From Lineus longissimus (Eukaryota > Nemertea > Pilidiophora > Heteronemertea > Lineidae), in NCBI RefSeq assembly GCF_910592395.1, contig NC_088324.1, positions 4,118,953 through 4,182,952 on the forward strand: a DNA stretch of 64,000 bases, given 5' to 3'. Position numbers and translations under genes: made by a program. How positions within the stretch are numbered: the stretch's first letter is position 1; each line of letters begins with the position of its first letter. This document shows positions 1-8,821 of the stretch, one piece after another. Below the pieces are notes generated by a model. It did not search any database. It was given only the letters and a program-made list of their open reading frames with translations, and was not told the origin of the DNA.

Positions 1-2
1 AA

Positions 3-113
3 ATGCAAGATTTGCAAGTTGAAAATGCAAGTTGCAAGTTGAAAAGGCAAGTTGAAAATTGGCATTTTACAATTTTCAACTTGCAACTTGCATTTTCAAC
101 TTGCAACTTGCAT
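3..113. repeat. Palindromic block of short GCAAGTT/GAAAAT repeats
   Basis: The left arm (about 3-45) is built from iterations of GCAAGTTG and GAAAATGCAAG. The right arm (about 73-113) is its near-perfect reverse complement, and the spacer is about 27 bases. The arms differ mainly near the outer end of the left arm. Such a block can fold into a long hairpin. It may be the end of a foldback or MITE-like element, or an inverted duplication at a break. The window edge cuts off the context, so the element type cannot be decided. Confidence 0.75.
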
Positions 114-126
114 ATTAGCAACACTC

Positions 127-166
127 TCTAATCTGGTTGAGGGAGAATGATCTAAATTCTGAGGCA
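127..166 (+). repeat. 40-bp inverted copy of transposase-gene coding sequence
   Basis: Bases 127-166 are the exact reverse complement of 484-523, which lie inside the last exon of the minus-strand transposase-like gene (the stretch encoding W-L-R-E-N-D-L-N-S-E-A). The copy lies outside the gene, about 130 bases past its stop codon, in opposite orientation. Identity ends abruptly at both ends. It sits beside the palindromic block at 3-113, which suggests one foldback event or a foldback assembly artefact. Confidence 0.85.
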
Positions 167-294
167 TTACTATGTGAACCACTCATACAGCAAAACCAGA
201 CACAAAAAGATATTATTCAAAACTTATTTTGGAGTAATTAGCCAAGCTTTTGTTTGAACTTCCAACTGACAAATTACAAACTAAGGCATTCTGT

Positions 295-2403
295 TCAAGA
301 AGACCGAATATGCAGAAGATCGCCATCAACCTTCAACTCCTTGCAGCTTTTTTCAATCAGCCTGAGAACAGGGTGAGTGCAATAACCACACTCTCCTGCC
401 TCATGCAGTCCACACTTACACATGGATGTGGCACTGGAATAGACGTGGTACTTTGAATTGTCTCTACAATTTCTCATTTGTTTTGCCTCAGAATTTAGAT
501 CATTCTCCCTCAACCAGATTAGATCGACATACTCATGACGGAAAATCATTGGCCATTTATTCTGTGGAGTACTGAACTTCCCATACATGGCTACTCGCTG
601 GTGCTTTGCCTCTCGCCCCTGTGTAGTATTTAGGCCTAAACCAACTCCAAATTTATGATAAATCACTTTGGTATGGTAGGGGATAATGTAGCCAATATGC
701 CATGTTGTTAGAGTGACTTTGGTTAGAAGAAGAGCATGCAAAGCATGATATAGCTCGCAAACATGTTTCAGTCTCTCAAGCTCAAACTGGCTAAACTTCA
801 CTTTCGATGACAATGATACCAACTCCTTTAAGAGACAACAACCATAGTGGAGTCGAATTTGGACAAACTTGTCATAATCAGTTCCATTGTCATCATCAAG
901 GGCCTTGAGCAGGTAAGGGAAATCCTGCAGGAATTTGAATGAATCTTCTCCAGTGAATCGTACTGAACAGTTGCTAACAGCTTTAGCTGTAACATTCGAG
1001 CCAGATTCCTTGAACCACCTGCAGAGTCTAGTGTGTAACTTGCCTGCTTTCAGTTTGTGTTGCAAAGCATCTAGGTACTGCCCAATAGGCGATGCAACAA
1101 ATATTGGATCATCCAGGTCTTTTTTTAAAACACTATCATCTGTTTTGACAATGCATGCATACAGTACTTGAACATTGAGCTGTTGACATGCATTGTTTTT
1201 CACATGGAGGGGGTCAATCAGGCACTTTTCGGAATACTTACCAAGTGGTGGCTGAAACTCTTGCCGACACTTCATGTCGGCAATCGCTTTTAGGACTTTA
1301 GCTCTCGTTGTACATTTACTTTCTTTTTTCACTTTCTCAACCTTTTTGGCGTACTCCAATCTCTCTAAATACCCCCACGGATGCCACGTATCTTCAGGAC
1401 CACTACCAATGCTTGCACCTACTTTACTAAGTTCATCCTTGTGAACATTTCCGAATGACGATGGAAAAGTGGCAGCATTTGACAATTCTCAACAAGCGGT
1501 GGCCACCCACTTGCAGTCAGCAGGGACCATTTCTAGCCTAAACCTAACAGGTACATTTCTAATCTGGTACTCCTTTTCTTCAATTTCACTAAACTCTTTG
1601 ACAAGTTTGGTCAAATGTGCCATGAATATAGGGTCATCCTCTTTCCAATCACCACCTACAAGAATGAAATTGTGGTCACAACTGCTGACCTTACTCACGG
1701 TGTTCAAAAATGATAGCAGCAATGATGTGTGAGTATTGATCTTGCCACTTGGAGCACCATCAGCTCCAATGGCAACACAGAAGTTGCCTCTATTTTCTCC
1801 GAACCAATTCAGACCCTCTCCGTGCTCTGATATCAGTTTTTCATCGATCTGGAGATATAAGTCACCGAGCTTTAGTAAAGTGTTCTCAAGCTCTCTGGAA
1901 CACCCCTTGCCACCGGCACCATCAACTGAGCTAACATTGAGGCTTTCTTGGATTTTCTCAATTTCTTTCACTACCTCTTTGTAAGTAAGGGGCTCAGGTC
2001 TAGATACACAAATATTTGAAATTCTAATTGCACTGTATTTTCGACTACTTATGAGACCACCTCGGTAAAGCATCTTGATGCTTCTCACAGCATTGGCCTT
2101 CGTTTGCCTCTCTTGAATTTTTGTCCTTTTTGTGACCTTTCCTTCAGAAACAATACCTCTACATTTCTTACTGTGGGTGAAATACCTTTTCAGGTCAGAA
2201 GGGGAGCAGACCTTGACCAATGTGTGCCAGAGTCCATCAGTTGCATTTTGCATTGACTGTCCATGGATTGACTTCAGTGCATTTACAGTTCTCTCATGCC
2301 GTTTCTTGATAGTCCTTGGATTTAGCTGGACCTCATCTGTCTCATTGTAGACAACTTTTGTTGGAATTAGGACGTCAGATGGGCTGGGCTGCACACCAAC
2401 CTC
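295..2403 (-). pseudogene. DDE-transposase-like protein, terminal exon, one in-frame TGA
   Basis: This is the last and largest exon (702 sense or stop-interrupted codons plus the terminal TGA at 295-297). It starts after a consensus acceptor (pyrimidine-rich run ending TTTCAG at 2,404-2,405) in phase 0. Translation is open except for TGA at 1,489-1,491. The frame is unchanged across it and protein-like sequence continues at once, so it is one point nonsense change, not a gene boundary. Candidate catalytic acids are Asp in G-A-D-G-A-P-S-G (about 1,761), Asp in G-G-D-W (about 1,650) or P-A-D-C-K-W (about 1,518), and Glu in Q-G-R-E-A-K-H-Q (about 612). Other landmarks are D-P-L-H (about 1,215) and a C-terminal C-x-C-x7-C-x2-C cluster (420-379), likely zinc binding. 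The order of acidic motifs, with a D-x-L-H block before the Glu, recalls the RNase H-fold DDE enzymes of the RAG1/Transib type. That link is inference from motif order only. It could be a decayed DNA transposon, a host-domesticated gene, or an allele with a stop. Start and end are supported by the splice signal and the stop codon. Confidence 0.75.
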
Positions 2404-2405
2404 CT

Positions 2406-2808
2406 GAAATAAATCGAAAGGAAACAGTTACTTGAGACCTGTTCTGGTCAACCTGGAGAAAAACATTTTAAGCTGATAATATCAAACGCCTTTCTGAATT
2501 ACTATATTCTGAGGAAATATTTTGAAAACCAATTGACATTCACAGGCTCCTAAATCAACACAGATTTAGAATCAAGAAGAATAAGGTAGCTGGCATGAGT
2601 CAAAAAAAAAAATTATAACGATTTTGGATTTTAGGCCGAGTCGTGGATGTAAACCAAACGTCTTTCTGAATTACTATATTCTGAGGAAATATTTTGAAAA
2701 CCAATTGACATTCACAGGCTCCTAAATCAACACAGATTTAGAATCAAGAATAATAAGGTAGCTGGCATGAGTCCAAAAAAATTATCACTTGGTCTAAAAA
2801 GGACTAAC
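2406..2808 (-). other. Intron 2 of the transposase-like gene
   Basis: Bounded by a GT donor (GTTAGT on the minus strand, just after 2,809) and the AG acceptor at 2,404-2,405. It holds the 172-bp tandem duplication described separately and two A-rich runs. No coding signal is seen inside it. Confidence 0.65.
2483..2785. repeat. 172-bp tandem duplication inside an intron
   Basis: Two copies start at 2,483 and 2,655, an offset of 172 bases. About 118 bases at the head of each copy are nearly identical, including the landmark GACATTCACAGGCTCC and the tail GCTGGCATGAGTC. Past that the first copy has an A-run followed by unmatched sequence. High identity indicates a recent event. No coding or RNA feature is seen in the unit. 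Confidence 0.85.
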
Positions 2809-2913
2809 CTTGATTTTCAACAGCTGATTTTCTTTATCAAGGGCAGTCTGAATTGCCATGTTCTGTGTGACCACTGGTGTTAAATCACCTTTCAACCTTT
2901 CACGCCATTCTAT
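2809..2913 (-). CDS. Transposase-like gene, second coding exon (35 codons)
   Basis: The exon is bounded by a consensus acceptor (TTTTCTTCCAG, AG at 2,914-2,915) and a donor (AAG followed by GTTAGT). It is 105 bases, exactly 35 codons, open in the one frame that joins both neighbours in phase 0. The peptide is hydrophilic and rich in Q, K, E and L, beginning I-E-W-R-E-R-L-K and ending L-L-K-I-K. It looks like a continuation of the helical N-terminal region. No domain is recognised. Correct splice signals, phase match on both sides and matching composition support it as a real exon even though it is short. Confidence 0.65.
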
Positions 2914-3317
2914 CTGGAAGAAAATTCGACAATATTTTCACTAATAATATAATGAAGTGAACTACAACAGGCTACACTGTTGAACAAGTCATTGAAAATC
3001 TCCTGAAAAGTGCACCATGTAGGCCCACTTGCAGTTGTTACACACCTTAGCTTCATCATTATTTTCTTAACAACATAGCAAATATATTTTGAAAGGCTGT
3101 GCAATTGTACTGAGCAATAAGTTAGAAGATACAATGCTTTGATCCCGGCTTTCACAGAGGATGATGACATGATGTCGTCGGCATTTCATCAGATCTTGAA
3201 AATGTTATTCAAAGTTGTACCGGTATATCCCATCACTGGCAAATAACATGACGGGTTATTCACCGACAACAAACGACAGTGTGAAGTAACCAGTCCAATT
3301 TTGAAATGTCAACTCAC

Positions 3318-3477
3318 ATCAGCATTGAGCTCTATCAATATTTGAGACTTTTCCGAAATCTGATCGTCAAGCTTCTTCACTTCTTTGTTCACAATAGCCA
3401 ATGCAGAGGAGTGAGCCAGAAGGGCATTCGCTTCCTTTCTTCCCCGCATCAACTGGCCAACTTTGAATCGCTTCATC
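3318..3477 (-). CDS. Transposase-like gene, first coding exon, N-terminal coiled coil
   Basis: The exon runs from an acceptor (pyrimidine run ending TTATAG, AG at 3,478-3,479) to a strong donor (GAT followed by GTGAGT). The first ATG is at 3,474-3,476, one base into the exon, and gives 53 codons ending N-A-D in phase 0. If the upstream exon ending at 3,756 is spliced on, an in-frame TAA lies just ahead of this ATG and the ATG gains A at -3, so it is a plausible start. The peptide is basic, then heptad-like (V-N-K-E-V-K-K-L-D-D-Q-I, then L-I-E-L), suggesting a coiled coil for oligomerisation. This part is not conserved enough for me to name a family. Confidence 0.6.
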
Positions 3478-3755
3478 CTATAAGAAATGGAAAAGAGTAA
3501 TGCATTTCCCATCATATCAATATCATATCAAAATTGCAATCTTTCTCAAAATGTCCTCTGCAATGTTATCAATTGAGACGAGGACTGTGTTCCGTCGGTG
3601 TCGTGTGCACTGTCCTTGATTTTGGATAAGTTTGAATTAATATTCCGGGGTATTTTTTTAAGCTTTTTTCCCGATGTCTTGTTTCCCAGATCAGTGCACT
3701 TGACTTGGGTATATGATATATGATAAAAGGATATTTTGTGCGCCAATAAGCTTAC

Positions 3756-3957
3756 CTGATATGAGAATCTTATTTATTTGTGTTGTGGTGGACAGGGCTT
3801 CCACGGTCTCCTCAAACAAAGATCCTTGCTCATCCTAGGCTTGCTGGCATATCATTGGAATAAGAATCTCTAACAAAGATCCTTGCTCATCCTAGGCTTG
3901 CTGGCATATCATTGGACTAAGAATCTCTAACAAAGTCCCTTGCTCATCCTAGGCTTG
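3756..3957 (-). other. Possible non-coding 5' exon of the transposase-like gene
   Basis: A consensus donor (ATATCAG followed by GTAAGC) ends at 3,756 on the minus strand. Upstream, a pyrimidine-rich tract ending TTATTCCAG provides a candidate acceptor near 3,966. All three frames across this span carry stop codons, so it could only be 5' untranslated. It contains the 57-bp minisatellite. The donor is convincing. The 5' boundary is a guess, and transcription is not shown. Confidence 0.3.
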
Positions 3958-3973
3958 CATATCACTGGAATAA
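3816..3973. repeat. 57-bp minisatellite, about 2.8 copies
   Basis: Copies begin at 3,816, 3,873 and 3,930 with an exact 57-base period. Each starts ACAAAG and carries the landmark TTGCTCATCCTAGGCTTGC. The first two copies differ at one position. The third has a small internal deletion and fades after about 44 bases. The period is a multiple of three, but every frame has stops, so it is not coding. Confidence 0.9.
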
Positions 3974-5073
3974 AATAGCAACAAATATTATAGAATCTCT
4001 AGTAGATAGAATTTGTTGACATGAAATTTGCAGGAATTCGCGAATCCTGTGCATGCACAGTTTGCTGGGTGGAAGATCCAACAGTGCTTCTGCCCAGCAC
4101 AGTGATCGAGCTACTGTGCATCCCAGTTCACAAGATTAGATATGTCCAAGCCACGATCCTGGTGGAAAGGATCTAAATAGTTTATGCGCTCACGGAAGGA
4201 TTACTCGTATCATGCCCATCCTCTCCTGACGCCGGATTTGCCGATGCAAGGATAAGGAAATTTTCCCCGTGTACCAATGTCGATGTCTAGTCATTCTGAA
4301 TGTCATAGGGTCCACTAGGGTTGGGGTGAGGGTGAGGGGCTTGAGCATTATACCAGTGATACTAAAATACTATTGCTGCATTTATAGTCTACTGGGCCAA
4401 GTGTGGTGGCACTGACCACTTGTGTGCAGCCCAGGGTCTGCATCAATAGGCTTAGGACATAGCCTTGACCAGTGACCTTGAGGGACACCAAGGTCATACA
4501 CTACAGAAGGAAATCAAGCCGACAGGAGGCTCAGACTACTCTGCAAGTAAGGTGATAACCTGCATATGCAAGAAGACACCAAGTCAACACTTGCAATACA
4601 TTCTATTGCATAAGCCAATCATGCTGTTCTGTGCGTAATGGCGGCATTTCTTTTGACCCAATGGCGATATTAAATGCCGCCATTACGCACAGATCGCCTG
4701 CTCAGTGACCCCTAAACGTGGTATAAAATTTTGGCCCTTGTTCTAAAATCAAGGAGGTTTGACGAACACCCAACCAAATTCTGTACATGACATCTTGAAT
4801 ATCGCTAAATACATCTGTTCTTTTTGGATTTTTGGTTGGGCTTCGAACAAAATACCTACGCACATTGTTTTCTATGACTTTAACTGCTTCCGGTAGATTA
4901 ATCCAGCATTAAATTGACCAACTAAACAGTGAAATATAGCTGAAAACTTACAGATAAATCCAGTCCTCGTCGGCAGAAGGCCATTTTGATTCGTCACTCA
5001 ACTATCTATTAGCAGATGGCAGCACCTGCCGGTAACAGTTTCTAAAAATATGCTCCTAAACCTAGGGTTGACC
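3974..5073. other. Intergenic DNA between transposase-like gene and retroelement
   Basis: No open frame, RNA gene or recognised element is seen here apart from the inverted repeat at 4,628-4,693. A short purine-rich GGGGTGAGGGTGAGGGG run lies near 4,320-4,340. On the minus strand an ATG in good context at 4,982-4,984 opens 11 codons and then meets a donor-like GTAAGT. That could be a first exon, but with 11 codons it cannot be told from chance. Confidence 0.5.
4628..4693. repeat. Perfect 22-bp inverted repeat with 22-base spacer
   Basis: The left arm 4,628-4,649 (contains GTGCGTAATGGCGGCATTT) is exactly complementary to the right arm 4,672-4,693. The match stops sharply at both ends. It may be a small hairpin, the remains of a MITE with terminal inverted repeats, or a replication-slippage product. 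No transposase gene is nearby in the right arrangement, and no target-site duplication is obvious. Confidence 0.85.
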
Positions 5074-6006
5074 CTAACCACATCCGGGAGGTGCAGACAT
5101 CTGGTGGCCAACCATGGAACTGACAAGGGTCATGCAAGCAAATTCTGAGAAGGGCTGCGCTGTGCTCCCCAGGATCACCCTGCATACCTTGAGGACACCC
5201 TGTTGGTTGCGTAGGGGCACCTCATTCCCAGCTACCTCAAGGGTGGCAGTTCTGTAGTCAATACTGCAGCCCTGAGCTTGAAGAAAGTCACTTCCCAGTA
5301 GACACTCGTGGGCCAGGTTCTCAACGACCACAACTGAGTGGCTAAACTGCGAGGATCCAAGGCCTAATTGTACATCAGCCATCCCAAGAATCTTCAATTC
5401 TTCTCCTGTTGCAGACTGTAGGCTTGCATCTACCTCCTGGAGTGGTCGGCCTGAAGAACTTGGACATCTTCTCCAGAGGTCGCCACTCACTAGAGTAAGA
5501 GCTGCACCAGTGTCAAGGAGCATTGTGGTTGGTGTACCTTCAATTTCTCCATTTAGATACAAGCTGGTGTCTTTAAATGTAATCTGACCAATAGAGAGAG
5601 GTCTCCTTTGGTTGGTACCGCCCAATGGCTGAAATTCTACTGCATCTGGGTTTAGGGTCCCTGTCGATGGTAATGGTGTTTCAGTCTTACCCAGAGCGGT
5701 GACTGAATCTGTGCTAGAGATACCCAGAGCGGTGTCTCCAGTATGCCGCCCTCCACAAACGGTGTTGTCATCAGGAACTCTATTGATGGTCTCTTTGGTG
5801 GTCATCAGGTGATCCATAGGGACAGATACCCGTACATGCTCAGCATTTGGGGAAATGTAGCCAGAAGGTGGCAAATCTAGAGCAGTGCCATTCTCGGAGG
5901 TAGCCAGATCGTTACCTCGGAGAACCAGTGACTCATTCCCACACCAAATGCCAGCTGGAGCTTCTACTGATGTCTGAGGGTCTGTCCGCCCCGTGACGAC
6001 CCCCAC
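5074..6006 (-). pseudogene. pro: Retropepsin-type aspartic protease ORF (pro), truncated polyprotein
   Basis: This is an open frame of 310 codons in the -1 frame relative to gag, overlapping it by 43 bases (5,964-6,006). The pepsin-like active site L-L-D-T-G-A-A is at residues 165-167 (D-T-G). The second conserved block, L-L-G-S-D-F-L at 236-242, matches the hydrophobic-hydrophobic-Gly motif of retroviral proteases. Residues 1-130 are a low-complexity, proline- and threonine-rich linker. In intact elements this protease matures Gag and Pol. Here the frame stops at 5,074 without pol, so the copy cannot be autonomous. The listed start is the first codon of the frame region and begins with GTG. 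In life it would be reached by frameshifting, not by separate initiation. Confidence 0.8.
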
Positions 6007-7235
6007 TTGGAGTTTTCCTGATCATTCTGGGGGCAAGACCTGGCCATATGTCCAGTGCCATGACAGTTATAGCACTCTATGGTTGGGCACTGACGGGCCT
6101 GGTGACCCCACTCCTTACAACGCCAACATCGCATGTCCTCAGACGTCCTCTCAGAATTTGTTGTGCCGCTGGATTCCAACTTGCTTATCCTAGATTCCAT
6201 CTTCTGCAGTAGGTCCAGAACCTTGCTTATGTCCGAATCTGCTTTCGGTGCAGTGGTCCCAGAAGTAGCACTTGCCACCCTGCCTTTCCCGGATGATGCA
6301 CTACCATCATTCCTATCCTCACGCTGCTTGGTCCCCTGTTTGAGAAGGAGCTGTACAGCCTCTAGCTGACGCACTTTCCTTATGGCTTCTCCCACGGATT
6401 TTGGGGAACTCATGAGAAGTTGTTGCTTAACAGGTTCTGTGGCAGTCACTCCCAACAGAAACTGGTCCTTTGCCATCTCTTGTTGTAGGGAAAACCCACT
6501 TTCTGGATAAGCATTTAGGGCCAATTCCAATAAAACGTCAGCAAATGTTTCGTAAGATTCAGAGCTTCCCTGTGTGCGTTCCCTTTATTGTAGTTTATAG
6601 TCCTCACGGGTCACATTGTGGAATCTATGCTCAAGTGCACTAGAGAACTCCTCATACGTCAAGGAAGGGGCCAAGTGCAAATTTGCTACAGCCATGTATG
6701 CTTGATGGTCAAGACGCGATAGAATTTGCTGCCTCCTCTCCGACACAGGTATTTTTGTCAGGTCAGCATAAGTGTTAAAGCGCTCAAGCCATATCCGAAA
6801 GCTCTGATTAACCATAAATGGTTTGGGGGCCTGCACTTTTGCCGAGGAATGTCGGGCTGTCCCCTCCTGTTTCAATCTGCTCTCGACTAAGGATGTAAAC
6901 GAGTCCAGAAATGATGACATCAATTCTCCCTTGTCTGCACCAGCATCCAAATCTTCCCGTGTCCTCTGTCCAGCAGGGGTCACTGGTGGAAGCGGGGTAC
7001 TACTGGCTCTCAAAGCGGGTGTACCAGGTGATGCCGGGGACAGGTTCAATGTACGGGGACCACTACGCTGGAAGTCCTCAAATCCAACTCTTCGGTAAGG
7101 GTTGTGACCTGGTGGTGCACATATTCCAGCAGCCCTCGGTGGTCCTCGTGGGGTGTCCATGGCCGGGACCGCACTCCCCTGCACTATCGGAGTTCTACAA
7201 TTCTGATCCGTCACCACATCAAAGAATTCAGCCAT
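5964..7235 (-). pseudogene. gag: Retrotransposon gag with two CCHC zinc knuckles, one nonsense codon
   Basis: The ATG at 7,233-7,235 opens a gag frame that stops at 6,585-6,587 (TAA) after 216 codons. The same frame then continues open to 5,964. The part before the stop has a disordered, Pro/Arg-rich N terminus and then a helical capsid-like region (around the landmarks F-R-I-W-L-E-R-F and L-E-H-R-F). The part after it completes the capsid-like region. It then has a short coiled coil (about 6,230-6,160) and two nucleocapsid knuckles of form C-x2-C-x4-H-x4-C, at 6,128-6,087 and 6,074-6,033. In intact elements Gag assembles the particle and binds RNA. The single stop makes this copy a pseudogene, with few other scars visible, so decay looks fairly recent. 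Confidence 0.85.
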
Positions 7236-8596
7236 ATTTATAAGTATAGATAATACTTAATGAATATGCAATAAATAAGTATACTCTCCCACCACAACAA
7301 ATGGCCGACCAGAATTACCGCAATAGAAACACAATATCATTAACTAATGAACAATACTATAGAGATTGGCACTACAGAGCGTGTACCACTGGTAATGCAG
7401 AACAGAGCGTTAGCACACCTAACAGGCCACCATACATTCGCACTTGTGGACGAGCCCAGTACCAGCCATGCAGTGCGCGAGACTGGCAATATAATTATAC
7501 TAAAAATCCAGGCAGAAAGTTCATGAAAGCCAACCACGGCGCTACAACTCACTAATGCTTGTGTCTAGGCAATGCCTGCAGTGCTCACCCGACACAAAAC
7601 TCAATAAAATATAGCACAGTAGCACACAACGAACGGCGTAAAAACAAGGGGCCGTAATACACTGCCGCAGTATATACAACAAGCCCGCACGCAAGCGCGA
7701 GTGTCAGATAGGGCCGGCAAAGTTGGGAAATTAACTGCGATCGGGTCCAGAATTCCTATACAGCTGTCACCAGTGTGAAGTTTCGTCGGGGCTACTTCTC
7801 CTTGCTCGGCATTAACTCACGCTAACATACCTTCATGTCTATAAAACTCCTTTATTCCTTCGACACCGAATCCTCACATCTCATCTAAAACCATGCCGTC
7901 TTCACCCTCCCCACTCCTACGGTGTCTCATCATGGTCCTGTCCCGGCAGCCTCCGAGGAGACTGGTGGCGCCATCTGGCCTAAGGCCAACACACCAAGAG
8001 CTACCAGATCACCACAATAGTATGATCCTAGGACCCCTTGTCGAATATATGCCACCTAAGGGGTGTCCCATTCGACCATCAAGCAGGTGACACCTAGTCA
8101 AAGGGGCCATCTGAAGAACACGCGATGGTGTCACAACTAAGGAAGGTCTGTCACAACCTAGGGCAACATATGAAACAACCATGCAGATGATTGTGATGTG
8201 CTGTCTCCATGGTTGAGACATTCCCTGGTCCTCTGCGGGGCGCAATTGCCTATGGGGAACTCAGAATATGATATCACATCCATTAACAGCCCGTCACAAC
8301 CAGGGACATCATATCATATCAATGGTCTTCCTTTGTCACAATCACCCGTGTAGGTGAGTGCACAGGTGATTGTGATGTCTCCATTGTTGTATCATCTTGC
8401 TGCCCTCCATGCAGTGTCCTCCACAGGGGTTGAAGTGTCACTGGCGAGGACGTCACAACCATGAATAGCCTGCTGGTGATTGTGACGTGCTGTGTTGTGA
8501 CACCGCATCAACCTGGTTATCACCAAGCAAGACTCTGGTGGTCCACATAGCACTGGGACAACAACTGGAATGAATTGCTGGTACTGGCAGGCTTAC
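7236..8596. other. Region 5' of the gag fragment, no gene supported
   Basis: The stretch just upstream of the gag ATG (7,236-7,290) is AT-rich. Beyond it I see no LTR pair, tRNA-complementary primer site or convincing exon. A short plus-strand frame (7,301-7,555, 84 codons) matches nothing I know. A cluster of GTCACAAC and TGATTGTGA motifs lies at 8,130-8,493. The remainder shows no structure I can support. Confidence 0.4.
8130..8493. repeat. Cluster of GTCACAACC and TGATTGTGAYGT motifs
   Basis: GTCACAAC(C/T) occurs at about 8,130, 8,150, 8,293 and 8,452. TGATTGTGAYGT-type motifs occur at 8,188, 8,367 and 8,477, plus one inverted version near 8,327. Two of the pairs (8,150 with 8,188, and 8,452 with 8,477) keep the same order and share the longer tail GTGCTGT, so the region probably contains an old degenerate duplication. 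No function is evident. Confidence 0.5.
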
Positions 8597-8821
8597 CTGA
8601 ATGACCTCATGGCGACGCCCATCAGCCCGGCCATAATGGGCAGGGTCAAATTTCTGCAGCTGTGTTTGCAGCAAAGTTTCTGTCTCCTGACAGAAAGGGG
8701 TGAATCTATCGCTTTCTTGAATATTCTTAGTTGAGATGGTGCTAGTAAAATTTGATTTGAACTTTTTAAAAGAACTCGGAAGAGACTTATTTAACAGGCC
8801 CTGGTTCCACATGTTTGCCAT
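8597..8821 (-). CDS. Isolated first coding exon, 75 codons, unknown protein
   Basis: An ATG at 8,819-8,821 in good initiation context (A at -3, G at +4) opens exactly 75 codons ending H-E-V-I-Q. It then meets a consensus donor (CAG followed by GTAAGC), leaving phase 0. The peptide is mixed hydrophilic (M-A-N-M-W-N-Q at the start, then K/S/T-rich) with no domain I recognise and no signal peptide. Downstream exons on the minus strand are not identifiable. The retroelement fragment lies in the direction where the intron would run. It does not join in frame to the transposase-like gene exons through the splice sites I see. It may be a host gene's first exon or a chance frame with a donor. Confidence 0.35.

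Larger units (their letters stand above)
5074..7235 (-). mobile_element. Truncated Ty3/gypsy-like LTR retrotransposon (gag-pro only)
   Basis: On the minus strand a gag with two CCHC knuckles is followed by a retropepsin in the -1 frame, the usual order of LTR retrotransposons. After the protease frame ends at 5,074 no reverse transcriptase, RNase H or integrase frame is found before the next gene. Gag also has an internal stop codon. I could not identify long terminal repeats or a primer-binding site flanking this copy. It is therefore a dead 5' fragment. Placement in Ty3/gypsy rather than Bel/Pao or another LTR group rests on gag and protease character only. Confidence 0.75.

Noticed and set aside
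250-2350. Plus-strand frames of 60-90 codons opposite the transposase-like exon
   Set aside because: They are antisense shadows of a much longer protein-like frame, with no motif of their own.
4320-4340. Possible telomere-like or G-quadruplex run
   Set aside because: The run of G groups is short and irregular, not a telomeric repeat, and has too few G-tracts of three or more for a firm quadruplex call.
4952-4984. Eleven-codon minus-strand exon with GTAAGT donor
   Set aside because: Too short to separate from chance, and it does not join in an open frame to the exon starting at 3,477.
5993-7243. Plus-strand frames opposite gag
   Set aside because: They are complementary-strand shadows of the gag coding sequence.
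7301-7555. 84-codon plus-strand frame beginning M-A-D-Q-N-Y-R
   Set aside because: It has no recognisable domain, no splice or regulatory context, and lies in the 5' flank of a minus-strand retroelement. Most likely chance.
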